Assembly (NCBI GenBank): GCA_045632525.1
Contig: JAZQWV010000041.1
Span: 1-16,191, forward strand
Source of the DNA: Fimenecus sp045632525
Lineage (GTDB): Bacteria; Bacillota; Clostridia; Oscillospirales; Acutalibacteraceae
Length of the DNA: 16,191 nucleotides
Direction of reading: 5' to 3'
Shown here: piece by piece, positions 8,194-14,935 of the stretch
Position numbering within the stretch: the stretch's first letter is position 1
Layout: each line of letters opens with the position of its first letter
Translations under genes and position numbers: made by a program
Notes under the pieces: model-generated
What the model was told of the DNA's origin: nothing
Databases searched by the model: none
What the model saw: the letters and a program-made list of their open reading frames with translations, nothing else

Positions 8194-8430
8194 AGCGCCG
8201 AATATCTTTCGTTTGCACCCGCGGTACCACTCAAATTGCAGTTTATAACTGCCACTCAAGGTCTAACAACCTTTATGCATTCACGCAGCAATCACGGAGA
8301 GATTCTACTAACCCCACAGGGCTTTCTTTCTCTCGGCTCGGAAGCTACAAACACAAAATCGAACCTGAATGACTTTCACCAACCGTCATTTCTCTGAAAC
8401 CGTCTTTTTTGTGCACTCTTCGTCAGTGCC
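8157..8430 (-). promoter_or_regulatory. T-box riboswitch, probable valine specificity
   Basis: Minus-strand leader with TTCAGAGA and GGTTGGTGAAAG in stem I, T-box core GAGTGGTACCGCGG (about 8219-8232, UGGU bulge) and a terminator (8167-8193). In stem I, GAAG pairs with CTTC and CACAAAA with TTTTGTG. The 3' side of the intervening loop reads TTTGTAG, so the codon one base before the lower helix is GTA (8346-8348), valine. The 3' half is strikingly like the Ile T-box at 10784-11045. Specifier placed by eye. Confidence 0.88.
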
Positions 8431-8451
8431 TTTAACATTTAATTGAATGGT

Positions 8452-8481
8452 ATTTTATCATAAACTCCATTCGTTTGTCAA
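8452..8481 (-). promoter_or_regulatory. Sigma-A promoter of the Val T-box/VOR operon
   Basis: TTGACA (8476-8481), 18 bp, TAAAAT (8452-8457) on the minus strand, starting 15 bp past the stop codon of the upstream ligase gene. No terminator lies between. Confidence 0.75.
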
Positions 8482-8495
8482 CATATAAATATGTA

Positions 8496-10763
8496 TTATA
8501 ATTTATTGCGTTGAATTTTACCGCTGATTGTCTTTGGAAGTTCTGTTCTGAACTCAACAATTCTTGGGTATTTGTAAGGAGCAGTGTGCTCTTTAACATA
8601 TTTCTGAATTTCTTTTTTAAGTTCTTCGCTTGGTTCTGTTCCCTTTGTGAGAACGATAACAGCCTTAACTACCTGACCACGAACTTCGTCAGGAGCTGCG
8701 CAAACGCCACATTCAAGAACATAAGGGAGTTCCATAATAACACTTTCGATTTCGAAAGGTCCGATTCTGTAACCTGATGACTTGATAACATCATCAACAC
8801 GGCCAACATACCAATAGAATCCGTCTTCGTCACGCCAAGCAGTGTCACCTGTGTGGTAATATCCGTCGTGCATAACTTCATCTGTTTTTGCTTGGTCACG
8901 ATAATACCCTTTGAACAAGCCACAAGGAACTTTTTCAGAAATATTAACCACGATTTCACCAACTTCACCATCAGGAACTTCGTTGCCGTCTGGGTCCATA
9001 AGTGAAACGTCATAAAGTGGAACAGGAATACCCATTGAGCCGACTTTATGCTTGCCACCAAGCAAGTTAGCGATTGTAAGAGTAAGCTCTGTTTGACCAA
9101 AGCCTTCCATAATCTGCAATCCTGTTGCTTTTTCGAATTGACGATAAACTTCAGGATTAAGTGCTTCACCTGCTGTTGTCATGTGTTTGATTGATGACAA
9201 ATCGTATTTTGAAATATCCTGTTTAACCATCATACGAAGCATTGTTGGTGGCGCACAGAATGTTGTTATCTGATATTTTGCGAACATTGGGAGAATATCT
9301 GCTGCGTCGAAACGGTCAAAATCATAAGTAAATACTGCACCTTCGCACAACCACTGACCATAGAGTTTACCCCAAAGAGCTTTACCCCAACCTGTATCAG
9401 AAATCGTGAAATGCAATCCGTGTTCACTAACGCCATGCCAATATTTTGCAGTGATATAATGTCCCAAAGGATATTTATATGAATGTGCTGCGATTTTTGG
9501 ATACCCTGTTGTGCCCGATGTGAAGAACATAAGCATCAAATCGTCACCACAAGGAGTTTCTTTTGTACGATAGTAATGAGCACTGTAAAGTGGGAATTCT
9601 TCATTAAAGTCATTCCAACCCTCACGCTTGTCGCCAACAAGGATTTTTGTTGTAAGTGTAGGACAAGTTTTCTGTGCTTCGTCAACATGAGCAGCAATTC
9701 CGTCGTCAGATGTGCAAACGATTGCGCTAACCCCTGCTGCATTGAAACGATATTCCAAATCGTGCACCTGCAACTGATGTGTTGCAGGAATAACAATAGC
9801 ACCAAGTTTGTGAAGGGCTAATACAGCAAACCAGAATTGATAATGACGTTTGAGCACAAGCATAACTCTGTCGCCTTTTTTGATGCCCAATGATTTAAAA
9901 TAGTTAGCACATTGGTTAGATGCGCGTTTCATATCGTTGAAAGTAAATCTTCTCTCAACCTTATTCTTATCAATATGAAGCATTGCAAGTTTATCAGGTG
10001 ATTTTTTAGCAATTGCATCAACAACATCAAATGCAAAGTTGAATTCGTTCTCGTTTTCAAAGTCAATTGTCTTAACACGACCATTTTCATCTTCTGTTGT
10101 TGTGATGAATTTTTCGCTAACTAAATGTTTATCCCCTGAATGAGCAGTAACGATTGTATCACGAACAACTGTTTCGTCAGCATTTTCACCAGGCAAAACA
10201 ACTGCTACAAACAAGCAATCCTGACCGTCAACAGCAATCATACCATGAGGTGTTGAGCTGTTGTAATAAATGCTATCGCCTTCGCTTAAATATTCAATAT
10301 TGTCACCAATCTGGATTTTAAGACGGCCACTCATAACAAAGTCAAATTCCTGACCTGAGTGTTTTGATAAATGAATTGGCTTATTTTGTTGCTCTTCGTT
10401 ATATTCATATCTAACCCAATAAGGCTCTGCAATCTTTTTGCGGAATTGTGGTGCAAGGTTCTGAATTTCAATGCCATTTTCTTTTGCTGTTGCCTGACCC
10501 TTACCTTTACGAGTAATTGTATAAGAAGACAGGTGAGCACTTCTACCCTCAAGCAAAACAGTAATATCTATGCCGAAAACCTTTGCACATTTGTGAAGAA
10601 ATGAGAATGGAAAATCCAACTCACCGTTTTCATAACGGATATACTCTTCTTCTGTTACTTCTGTTTTCTCTGCCATTTCTGCTTGAGTTAAATCTGCAAT
10701 TTCGCGCATCTCACGAATTCGTAATGCCACCTCTTGCAATTTTTTTGATTCAACTGTTGACAT
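8496..10763 (-). CDS. XRE HTH-cupin-acyl-CoA ligase fusion (Ile T-box unit)
   Basis: 755 aa, with the same HTH (LTQAEMAEKTEVTEEEYIRYENGE), cupin (SKHSGQEFDFVMSG, GDSIYYNSSTPHGM) and AMP-ligase architecture as its neighbour. It has TSGTTGYPK, MEGFGQTEL, YYHTGDTAW and a C-terminal PKTISGKIQRNKL. ATG 10763 lies 8 nt after AGGAGG; a TTG two codons earlier is too close to that site. By eye the last ~134 residues differ from the paralogue at only about eight to nine positions. The N-terminal half and the loops around the acyl pocket (GWGKALWGKLYGQWLCEG versus GWAKSMWGKFYGQWFAEA) have diverged. This fits a tandem duplication followed by a change in acid specificity. With an Ile T-box, 2-methylbutyrate is the best guess for the substrate. 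It forms its own transcription unit but may read through into the Val unit. Confidence 0.9.
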   Translation of the reverse strand: MSTVESKKLQEVALRIREMREIADLTQAEMAEKTEVTEEEYIRYENGELDFPFSFLHKCAKVFGIDITVLLEGRSAHLSSYTITRKGKGQATAKENGIEIQNLAPQFRKKIAEPYWVRYEYNEEQQNKPIHLSKHSGQEFDFVMSGRLKIQIGDNIEYLSEGDSIYYNSSTPHGMIAVDGQDCLFVAVVLPGENADETVVRDTIVTAHSGDKHLVSEKFITTTEDENGRVKTIDFENENEFNFAFDVVDAIAKKSPDKLAMLHIDKNKVERRFTFNDMKRASNQCANYFKSLGIKKGDRVMLVLKRHYQFWFAVLALHKLGAIVIPATHQLQVHDLEYRFNAAGVSAIVCTSDDGIAAHVDEAQKTCPTLTTKILVGDKREGWNDFNEEFPLYSAHYYRTKETPCGDDLMLMFFTSGTTGYPKIAAHSYKYPLGHYITAKYWHGVSEHGLHFTISDTGWGKALWGKLYGQWLCEGAVFTYDFDRFDAADILPMFAKYQITTFCAPPTMLRMMVKQDISKYDLSSIKHMTTAGEALNPEVYRQFEKATGLQIMEGFGQTELTLTIANLLGGKHKVGSMGIPVPLYDVSLMDPDGNEVPDGEVGEIVVNISEKVPCGLFKGYYRDQAKTDEVMHDGYYHTGDTAWRDEDGFYWYVGRVDDVIKSSGYRIGPFEIESVIMELPYVLECGVCAAPDEVRGQVVKAVIVLTKGTEPSEELKKEIQKYVKEHTAPYKYPRIVEFRTELPKTISGKIQRNKL

Positions 10764-10783
10764 AAGCAATTCCTCCTATGCGA

Positions 10784-10819
10784 AAAAAAATCGTCCCAAA
10801 ACTAAATGTTTTGAGACGA
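10784..10819 (-). terminator. T-box terminator hairpin (Ile unit)
   Basis: Stem TCGTCTCAAAAC / GTTTTGGGACGA (10808-10819 with 10791-10802), then a run of seven T on the minus strand. Confidence 0.92.
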
Positions 10820-11045
10820 ATGTAAAATCATCCGCGGTACCACTCAAATTGTAGTTTTCACTACCCCTCAAGGTCCAACAACCTTTATGCCTTTACGCAG
10901 CAATCACGAGAAACATCTACTCCCCAAAGGTTTCGGGTTTCCAGCTCAGAAGTGATAGGTTTATGGATTTTTGTTATTGACTTGCACCACCCGTCAACTC
11001 TCTGAAAACAAGACATCCAAACCGTCTTCGTCATAGCTTTTCCTA
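10784..11045 (-). promoter_or_regulatory. T-box riboswitch, probable isoleucine specificity
   Basis: Minus-strand leader with stem I motifs CAGAGAG and GGTGCAAG, T-box core GAGTGGTACCGCGG (about 10833-10846) and a terminator. GAAG/CTTC and GGTTT/AAACC helices flank a loop whose 3' side is TATCA. The codon one base before the lower helix is ATC (10954-10956), isoleucine. The UGGU bulge fits discriminator A. Specifier placed by eye. Confidence 0.88.
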
Positions 11046-11058
11046 TTAAATTACGGTT

Positions 11059-11087
11059 ATTATAACACCACAAAAACCCAATGTCAA
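11059..11087 (-). promoter_or_regulatory. Sigma-A promoter of the Ile T-box/ligase unit
   Basis: Consensus TTGACA (11082-11087), 17 bp, TATAAT (11059-11064) on the minus strand. It is the strongest-looking promoter of the window and is divergent from the HTH-desulfoferrodoxin gene. Confidence 0.9.
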
Positions 11088-11159
11088 GATTTTTTCCTGT
11101 ATTATATATAGGTATTATGCACAAAGTTTCCCACTATTTCACACTCTACTTTTCGTAGG

Positions 11160-11188
11160 TTGCCAGTAGCATTATATGGGGTTATAAT
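11160..11188 (+). promoter_or_regulatory. Promoter of the HTH-desulfoferrodoxin gene
   Basis: TTGCCA (11160-11165), 17 bp, TATAAT (11183-11188), followed 30 bp later by the ATG with an AAAGGAG site. The stretch between this and the divergent Ile T-box promoter (11088-11159) shows nothing else I recognise. Confidence 0.75.
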
Positions 11189-11217
11189 AAATACATCAAT
11201 TCAAAGGAGAAAAAATA

Positions 11218-11802
11218 ATGAACACATATATAACTGGCACAACAATTAAAAATCTTCGCGAATCAAAAGGACTCACACAATTACAATTAGCGGATAAAAT
11301 TGGAGTCAGCAGTAAAACCATATCAAAATGGGAAACGGCAAAAGGACTACCCGATATTTCTCTTGTTGAGCCTTTAAGTCAGGCTTTGGGAGTTTCAATA
11401 ATGGAACTTATGTCAGGCGAAACAATAATTAATAAAAATATTTCATCAAATATCCTTTTCTCAAAGTTTTATGTCTGCCCAATCTGTGGAAATGTGATTC
11501 ATACAACAGGCGAAGCGGTAATCAGTTGTTGTGGTATCACCCTGCCACCACTTGAAGCCGAAGAAGCTGACTACAACCACTCAATAACCATCGAAAATGT
11601 TGAAGATGAAAAATTTGTAACAGTAAATCACGAAATGACTAAAATCCATTACATATCTTTTATTGCTTATATCACTTCAGATAAAATCCACTTTGTAAAA
11701 CTCTATCCCGAAGGCAACGCCGAGACTAGAATCCAATTTCGTGGCAGAGGTTATCTCTACATTTATTGCAATAAACATGGATTAATGAAAATGAAAGTAT
11801 AA
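11218..11802 (+). CDS. HTH regulator fused to a class I desulfoferrodoxin-like domain
   Basis: 194 aa. Residues 6-65 are an XRE/Cro-type HTH (LTQLQLADKIGVSSKTISKWETAKGLPDISLV). From 84 on the protein follows desulfoferrodoxin. YVCPICGNV...ISCCG (Cys 87, 90, 104, 105) matches the desulforedoxin-type FeCys4 site. His121, NHEMTKIHYISF (His138, His144) and YCNKHG (Cys184, His187) match the four His and one Cys of the superoxide reductase centre. The EKH motif near the first His is YNH, so the catalytic Lys is missing. This suggests sensing of superoxide, oxygen or iron rather than rapid catalysis; that is inference. It is a single gene behind its own promoter and an AAAGGAG site. The target is unknown; the divergent Ile T-box unit or its own promoter are candidates. 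Confidence 0.85.
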   Translation: MNTYITGTTIKNLRESKGLTQLQLADKIGVSSKTISKWETAKGLPDISLVEPLSQALGVSIMELMSGETIINKNISSNILFSKFYVCPICGNVIHTTGEAVISCCGITLPPLEAEEADYNHSITIENVEDEKFVTVNHEMTKIHYISFIAYITSDKIHFVKLYPEGNAETRIQFRGRGYLYIYCNKHGLMKMKV

Positions 11803-11805
11803 AAA

Positions 11806-11834
11806 ATAGGCAGTGCATCAAATACACTGCCTAT
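11806..11834 (+). terminator. Probable terminator after the HTH-desulfoferrodoxin gene
   Basis: Perfect 10-bp stem ATAGGCAGTG / CACTGCCTAT beginning 4 bp after the stop codon. The following T-run is poor (TAATTT), so termination strength is uncertain. Confidence 0.6.
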
Positions 11835-11868
11835 TAATTTAGAAAAAATAAAAATATAAAAAATTCTC

Positions 11869-11897
11869 TTGACAAACAAAATAAAATAGTTTATACT
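11869..11897 (+). promoter_or_regulatory. tRNA-Pro promoter
   Basis: TTGACA (11869-11874), 17 bp, TATACT (11892-11897), 28 bp before the mature tRNA 5' end. Confidence 0.85.
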
Positions 11898-11925
11898 ATC
11901 AAGGCTGACAAAAAAGTACATACTT

Positions 11926-12001
11926 CGGGGTGTAGCGCAGCTGGTAGCGCGCCACATTTGGGATGTGGATGCCGCAGGTTCGACTCCTGTCACTCCGACC
12001 A
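11926..12001 (+). tRNA. tRNA-Pro (anticodon TGG)
   Basis: 76 nt with encoded CCA. The acceptor CGGGGTG pairs with CACTCCG, with one G-U pair. The D arm is GCGCAGCTGGTAGCGC, the anticodon stem CCACA/TGTGG with loop TTTGGGA, and the T arm GCAGGTTCGACTCCTGT. The discriminator is A at 11998 and CCA occupies 11999-12001. Confidence 0.96.
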
Positions 12002-12008
12002 CAGCGGA

Positions 12009-12035
12009 AAAGGTACCCTTTAGGGTGCCTTTTTT
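12009..12035 (+). terminator. First terminator after tRNA-Pro
   Basis: Stem GGTACCC / GGGTGCC (one G-U pair) with an A-rich 5' flank and six T. It lies 7 bp past the CCA end, inside the segment bounded by the duplicated tRNA ends. Confidence 0.8.
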
Positions 12036-12059
12036 GTTGTGCATTGAAAATGAGGAGTC

Positions 12060-12190
12060 AAACCTCACGGAGGTTTTGGCGTTAAGAAAACAATTCGGTG
12101 AATTGTTTTTAGCCAAAAGCGGTTGGCGGGTACCGAAATCCGTAAGGATTTGGGTCGCCAAGCGAGTAGTATGCAAGGCGAAGCCGTAGC
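12060..12190. repeat. String of small hairpins between the two tRNA 3' ends
   Basis: This noncoding stretch holds four successive foldback units. AAACCTC/GAGGTTT lies at 12060-12076. A long nested hairpin spans about 12073-12118, with TTTTGGC pairing GCCAAAA outside and AAAACAATTC pairing GAATTGTTTT inside. AAATCC/GGATTT lies inside GGCG/CGCC (about 12125-12160). GGC-GAA-GCC lies at 12177-12185. The packing suggests a structured RNA or a palindromic, MITE-like repeat. No credible protein is encoded. Confidence 0.55.
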
Positions 12191-12194
12191 AGAC

Positions 12195-12218
12195 GTTCGA
12201 CTCCTGTCACTCCGACCA
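12195..12218 (+). repeat. Perfect second copy of the tRNA-Pro 3' end (24 bp)
   Basis: Identical to 11978-12001, the T arm, acceptor 3' strand and CCA of the tRNA, starting GTTCGACTCC and ending CCGACCA. It is followed directly by the second terminator. Direct duplication of a tRNA 3' end is what site-specific integration leaves (attL/attR). Here the distance between repeats is 217 bp, too short for a full element. Confidence 0.9.
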
Positions 12219-12221
12219 CCT

Positions 12222-12260
12222 AAGTACAACGGTTTTAATACAAGCCGTTGTACTTTTTTT
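12222..12260 (+). terminator. Second, strong terminator after the tRNA 3'-end copy
   Basis: 11-bp stem AAGTACAACGG / CCGTTGTACTT followed by seven T. It may be the original tRNA-Pro terminator. Confidence 0.92.
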
Positions 12261-12267
12261 GTTAATC

Positions 12268-12302
12268 AAAAAAGGAAACCTCATTCAAGAAGTTTCCTTT
12301 TA
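12268..12302 (-). terminator. Terminator of the surface-protein operon
   Basis: Inverted repeat AAAGGAAAC / GTTTCCTTT with A-runs and T-runs on both sides, so it could act in both directions. It lies 35 bp past the stop of the minus-strand BIG2 gene. Confidence 0.8.
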
Positions 12303-12336
12303 AAGATATATTTGCATAAGAAAATATGATTAAACA

Positions 12337-13632
12337 TCAAGATTTTTTCTTCTTTTTGGCTATTCCAATAATTGCGGCAGCAATACCTGCAACACCTACA
12401 ACACCTATCAAACTATCACTTGAGGAAGATACTTTAACCTCACATTCAGCACTCATTCCATCTGCTGAAGTAGCAAACACAGTTACTGTTCCATCTTTCA
12501 ATGCTGTCAACACACCATCAGCATCAATAGATGCAACCTCAGGGTCGCTGACGCTCCACTCGATTTTTTGATTAGTAGCATTTGATGGAGTAAATACTGC
12601 TGACAGAGATATTGAATTGCCTACCTGCACGGTTTCTGCACCATCAATTTTTATAGCCTCTGCTTTTATTTCATCGACCTTTACTAAAATTGAATCGCTA
12701 AAACCATTCTTTGATGTTGCTGTAATCATAGTTTCACCACATAACAAAGCAGTTAACACCCCATCTTCAGAAACAGAAACAATTGCAGGGTCTTTCACAG
12801 TCCATATAAGTTCCGGATATGTTGCATCATTTGGTGTTATCATTGCATTAACAGTATATTTTTCTCCCAAAAATACTTTAACTTCATCATCAGCTATTGT
12901 CACTGATTCAACACATCTTTCTTTTACATTGATTACCACCTTACCTGAAACACCGTTACTTGCTGTTGCTTTGATTTCGACGTCTCCCTGTGAAATCAAA
13001 TTTACATTTCCGTTTTCAGAAACAGTTGCAACAGCATCATTGCTACTTGACCAAACAATTGCAGAATTATCTACATTCTCAGGAGTTATCGTTGCAATAA
13101 GATTAAAGGTTTGTCCAATATAATAGTCTGTTGCATCAGGCAGTCCAGATACAGAAACTTTATCTGCTGTAATTTCTTTAACAGTAATTTTTATAGTGCT
13201 TTTCTTCCCGTTGAATGTTTCAGCTGTGATGGTTGCAGTTCCATATTTTTTTGCAGTTATTTTACCATCATCGAGTGACACTACTGACGTATCACTACAA
13301 CTCCATGAAACATATGTATTGCATGCATTACTAGGATATACACTTGCATCAATGGAAACTTCTTCACCAATTCCTAAAGTAGTCTTTTCTGCTTTTATTT
13401 TAACACTTGAGGGAAATACATCTGTGTAAGGGCAGTAACCACCATTATGCAAATGTGCAGGATATCCACCACAGTGATAGTGATAACTACCAAGTCCACT
13501 TTTATTTTGATTATCCTTGTGACCTCCACTGCCATCTGTACGACCAGAGTGAGCAAATACAGTTACAACTGATGAGACAATGAGCAAAACTACACATAAA
13601 ATTATCATCGCCTGTTTAAATAATCTTTTCAT
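12337..13632 (-). CDS. Secreted/surface YHYH and Ig-like (BIG2) repeat protein
   Basis: About 431 aa from the second Met. The first ATG at 13641 abuts the GGAGG site, so 13632, 9 nt away, is the better start. A signal peptide (Lys-rich start, hydrophobic core, probable cleavage after VFA) leads to a His/Gly-rich YHYH module, GSGGHKDNQNKSGLGSYHYH then CGGYPAHLH and CPY. This module is known beside or within secreted nucleases and probably binds metal. Four Ig-like BIG2 domains follow, each about 80 residues, with repeats such as SWSCSDTSVVSLDDGKITA and VWSSSNDAVATVSENGNV. The C-terminus is a hydrophobic helix followed by KKKKKS, a membrane anchor without an LPxTG motif. It lies 37 bp downstream of the nuclease gene with no terminator between, so the two likely work together at the cell surface. 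Confidence 0.88.
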   Translation of the reverse strand: MKRLFKQAMIILCVVLLIVSSVVTVFAHSGRTDGSGGHKDNQNKSGLGSYHYHCGGYPAHLHNGGYCPYTDVFPSSVKIKAEKTTLGIGEEVSIDASVYPSNACNTYVSWSCSDTSVVSLDDGKITAKKYGTATITAETFNGKKSTIKITVKEITADKVSVSGLPDATDYYIGQTFNLIATITPENVDNSAIVWSSSNDAVATVSENGNVNLISQGDVEIKATASNGVSGKVVINVKERCVESVTIADDEVKVFLGEKYTVNAMITPNDATYPELIWTVKDPAIVSVSEDGVLTALLCGETMITATSKNGFSDSILVKVDEIKAEAIKIDGAETVQVGNSISLSAVFTPSNATNQKIEWSVSDPEVASIDADGVLTALKDGTVTVFATSADGMSAECEVKVSSSSDSLIGVVGVAGIAAAIIGIAKKKKKS

Positions 13633-13669
13633 TTTCTTCATCCTCCATTTTTAGGTTATCTACTTTTAA

Positions 13670-14929
13670 TTATGGGTCACAATTCCCACACGGGCTATAA
13701 CCTGCCGCTATAAGTTGGTCACGAGTCTTATTGCTTTCTGCATAATTATGTGCTGCTATCTTCTTCGCAGAATGACAATCTGGGTAGTGGAACTTCTTGG
13801 TGTTTGTATTTAAAACATATACACTGTCAGATTTGTCGGGTCTTGTTTCGGTTGGCTTTTCAGTAGGTTTTTCTGTAGTTATATTACCCGTTGCGCCTGA
13901 TACACCATTCTGCGAACTCTTTCCTGTTGCATAATCTATTGTTATACCCGGCTGAACATTGTAACAATAAACGTTGAAACAAATGCCGTCACCATCATCC
14001 TCGATAGAATACGCTTCCATTTGCACCCCACTTGCTACAAGGTTATTTCCCTTAAATATGGGAGTAACTCTATAAGCAACATGATTACCTGTTTCTTTTA
14101 TATAGTCTGCTACCATGTTTTCAAATGGTAACATCCCATTTATGTTCATATAACGAGTACCAGTAATGAGATTTTGCTTATTTGCATTTTCAGCAGAAAG
14201 TTGCCAACCAAGGAGATGGCATCTATTCCATAAATAGCCACCAGAAATACCATTATATTTTGCTTGATTCCAACCACTTGGTTTGATACTACTAATGCTA
14301 CCACGTTCTTCACCGGAGGCAGGCATAATCTCTTTACCACACGAAGCAATTGCAACTCCACATCGACCAAGACTGTCCAATGGACTATATTTCTCATAAG
14401 CCTTTGTTGTAAGTTCTGCAGAACTGAAGTTAGGTTGATTATTGTTGATAGCAACATAAGGTTTATTTGTATAAGCAGGAATATTGGATGGATTTACAGG
14501 TTTAGCGGTTCCTGTTCCAACAGAACTACTGCTAGAACCACCATTTGTTGCTTCAGTTGAACTTACCGATTCTGAACTTTGCTCTTCCGATGTAATTTCT
14601 GTCTCGTTTAGAATTGTTGAACTCTCTTCCGAATGCTCTTCAGAACTGTCAAGCACCTCATCAGTCACACTTGGAGGTCCTGTTGTGTCAGAACTGTCTG
14701 CCGCCGGGGATATTCCAACTGCAACAAAGAACAACACTACTGACAATGCAATGGCCACAGCACTTTTGATTTTAATTTTCTTCATTGCATCTCTTATCGG
14801 TTTAATAGGTGCCATGAGCACCGCAGCAATAAGCACTAGGATACTTGATACCACAGAACCCGTTCCTAATGATAACAAAGCAAAAAATCCAGCAAAGCAC
14901 CATTGAATAATTGTGGATACTTTTTTCAT
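13670..14929 (-). CDS. Membrane-anchored DNA/RNA non-specific endonuclease
   Basis: 419 aa. Hydrophobic segments near residues 7-41 and 56-75 anchor the N-terminus. A Ser/Thr/Glu-rich linker (about 78-145) leads to a beta-beta-alpha-metal nuclease domain (about 150-335). The active-site strand is LWNRCHLLGW with general base His238. QNLITGTRYMN (252-262) carries the metal Asn, and PFENMVADY follows. This NRxH form is the one seen in streptococcal-type secreted nucleases (EndA/Spd relatives). A Pro/Thr/Lys linker (TTEKPTEKPTE) precedes a C-terminal Ada-like zinc module (about 370-419: NTNTKKFHYPDCHSAKK, SPCGNC). It would cut extracellular DNA or RNA for nutrients or uptake. It starts 6 nt after the small upstream gene, whose stop overlaps the RBS AAAGGTAG. 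Confidence 0.9.
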   Translation of the reverse strand: MKKVSTIIQWCFAGFFALLSLGTGSVVSSILVLIAAVLMAPIKPIRDAMKKIKIKSAVAIALSVVLFFVAVGISPAADSSDTTGPPSVTDEVLDSSEEHSEESSTILNETEITSEEQSSESVSSTEATNGGSSSSSVGTGTAKPVNPSNIPAYTNKPYVAINNNQPNFSSAELTTKAYEKYSPLDSLGRCGVAIASCGKEIMPASGEERGSISSIKPSGWNQAKYNGISGGYLWNRCHLLGWQLSAENANKQNLITGTRYMNINGMLPFENMVADYIKETGNHVAYRVTPIFKGNNLVASGVQMEAYSIEDDGDGICFNVYCYNVQPGITIDYATGKSSQNGVSGATGNITTEKPTEKPTETRPDKSDSVYVLNTNTKKFHYPDCHSAKKIAAHNYAESNKTRDQLIAAGYSPCGNCDP

Positions 14930-14935
14930 AACAAT

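Noticed and set aside
8134..8259. A longer N-terminus (42 extra residues) for the Val-unit ligase fusion
   Set aside because: It would translate back through the T-box core and terminator hairpin; ATG 8133 has a GGAG site and aligns with the paralogue's start.
5848..10763. Phenylacetate-CoA ligase (PaaK) identity for the two ligases
   Set aside because: Motif spacing (TSGTTGYPK, SDTGW, YYHTGD, C-terminal PKTxSGKIQRN) fits the acetyl/medium-chain acyl-CoA synthetase branch rather than the shorter PaaK type. Aryl acids as substrates remain possible.
10885..11124. Open frame inside the Ile T-box leader
   Set aside because: It coincides with stem I and the promoter, and the residues show no domain; RNA structure explains the sequence.
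11763..12176. Open frame on the minus strand across tRNA-Pro
   Set aside because: It is antisense to the tRNA and to the hairpin segment. Such frames are a common artefact over tRNA genes, and no ribosome site or domain was seen.
12002..12218. A complete integrated mobile element at tRNA-Pro
   Set aside because: Only 217 bp separate the repeats, with no integrase or other gene, so at most a remnant or a minimal repeat.
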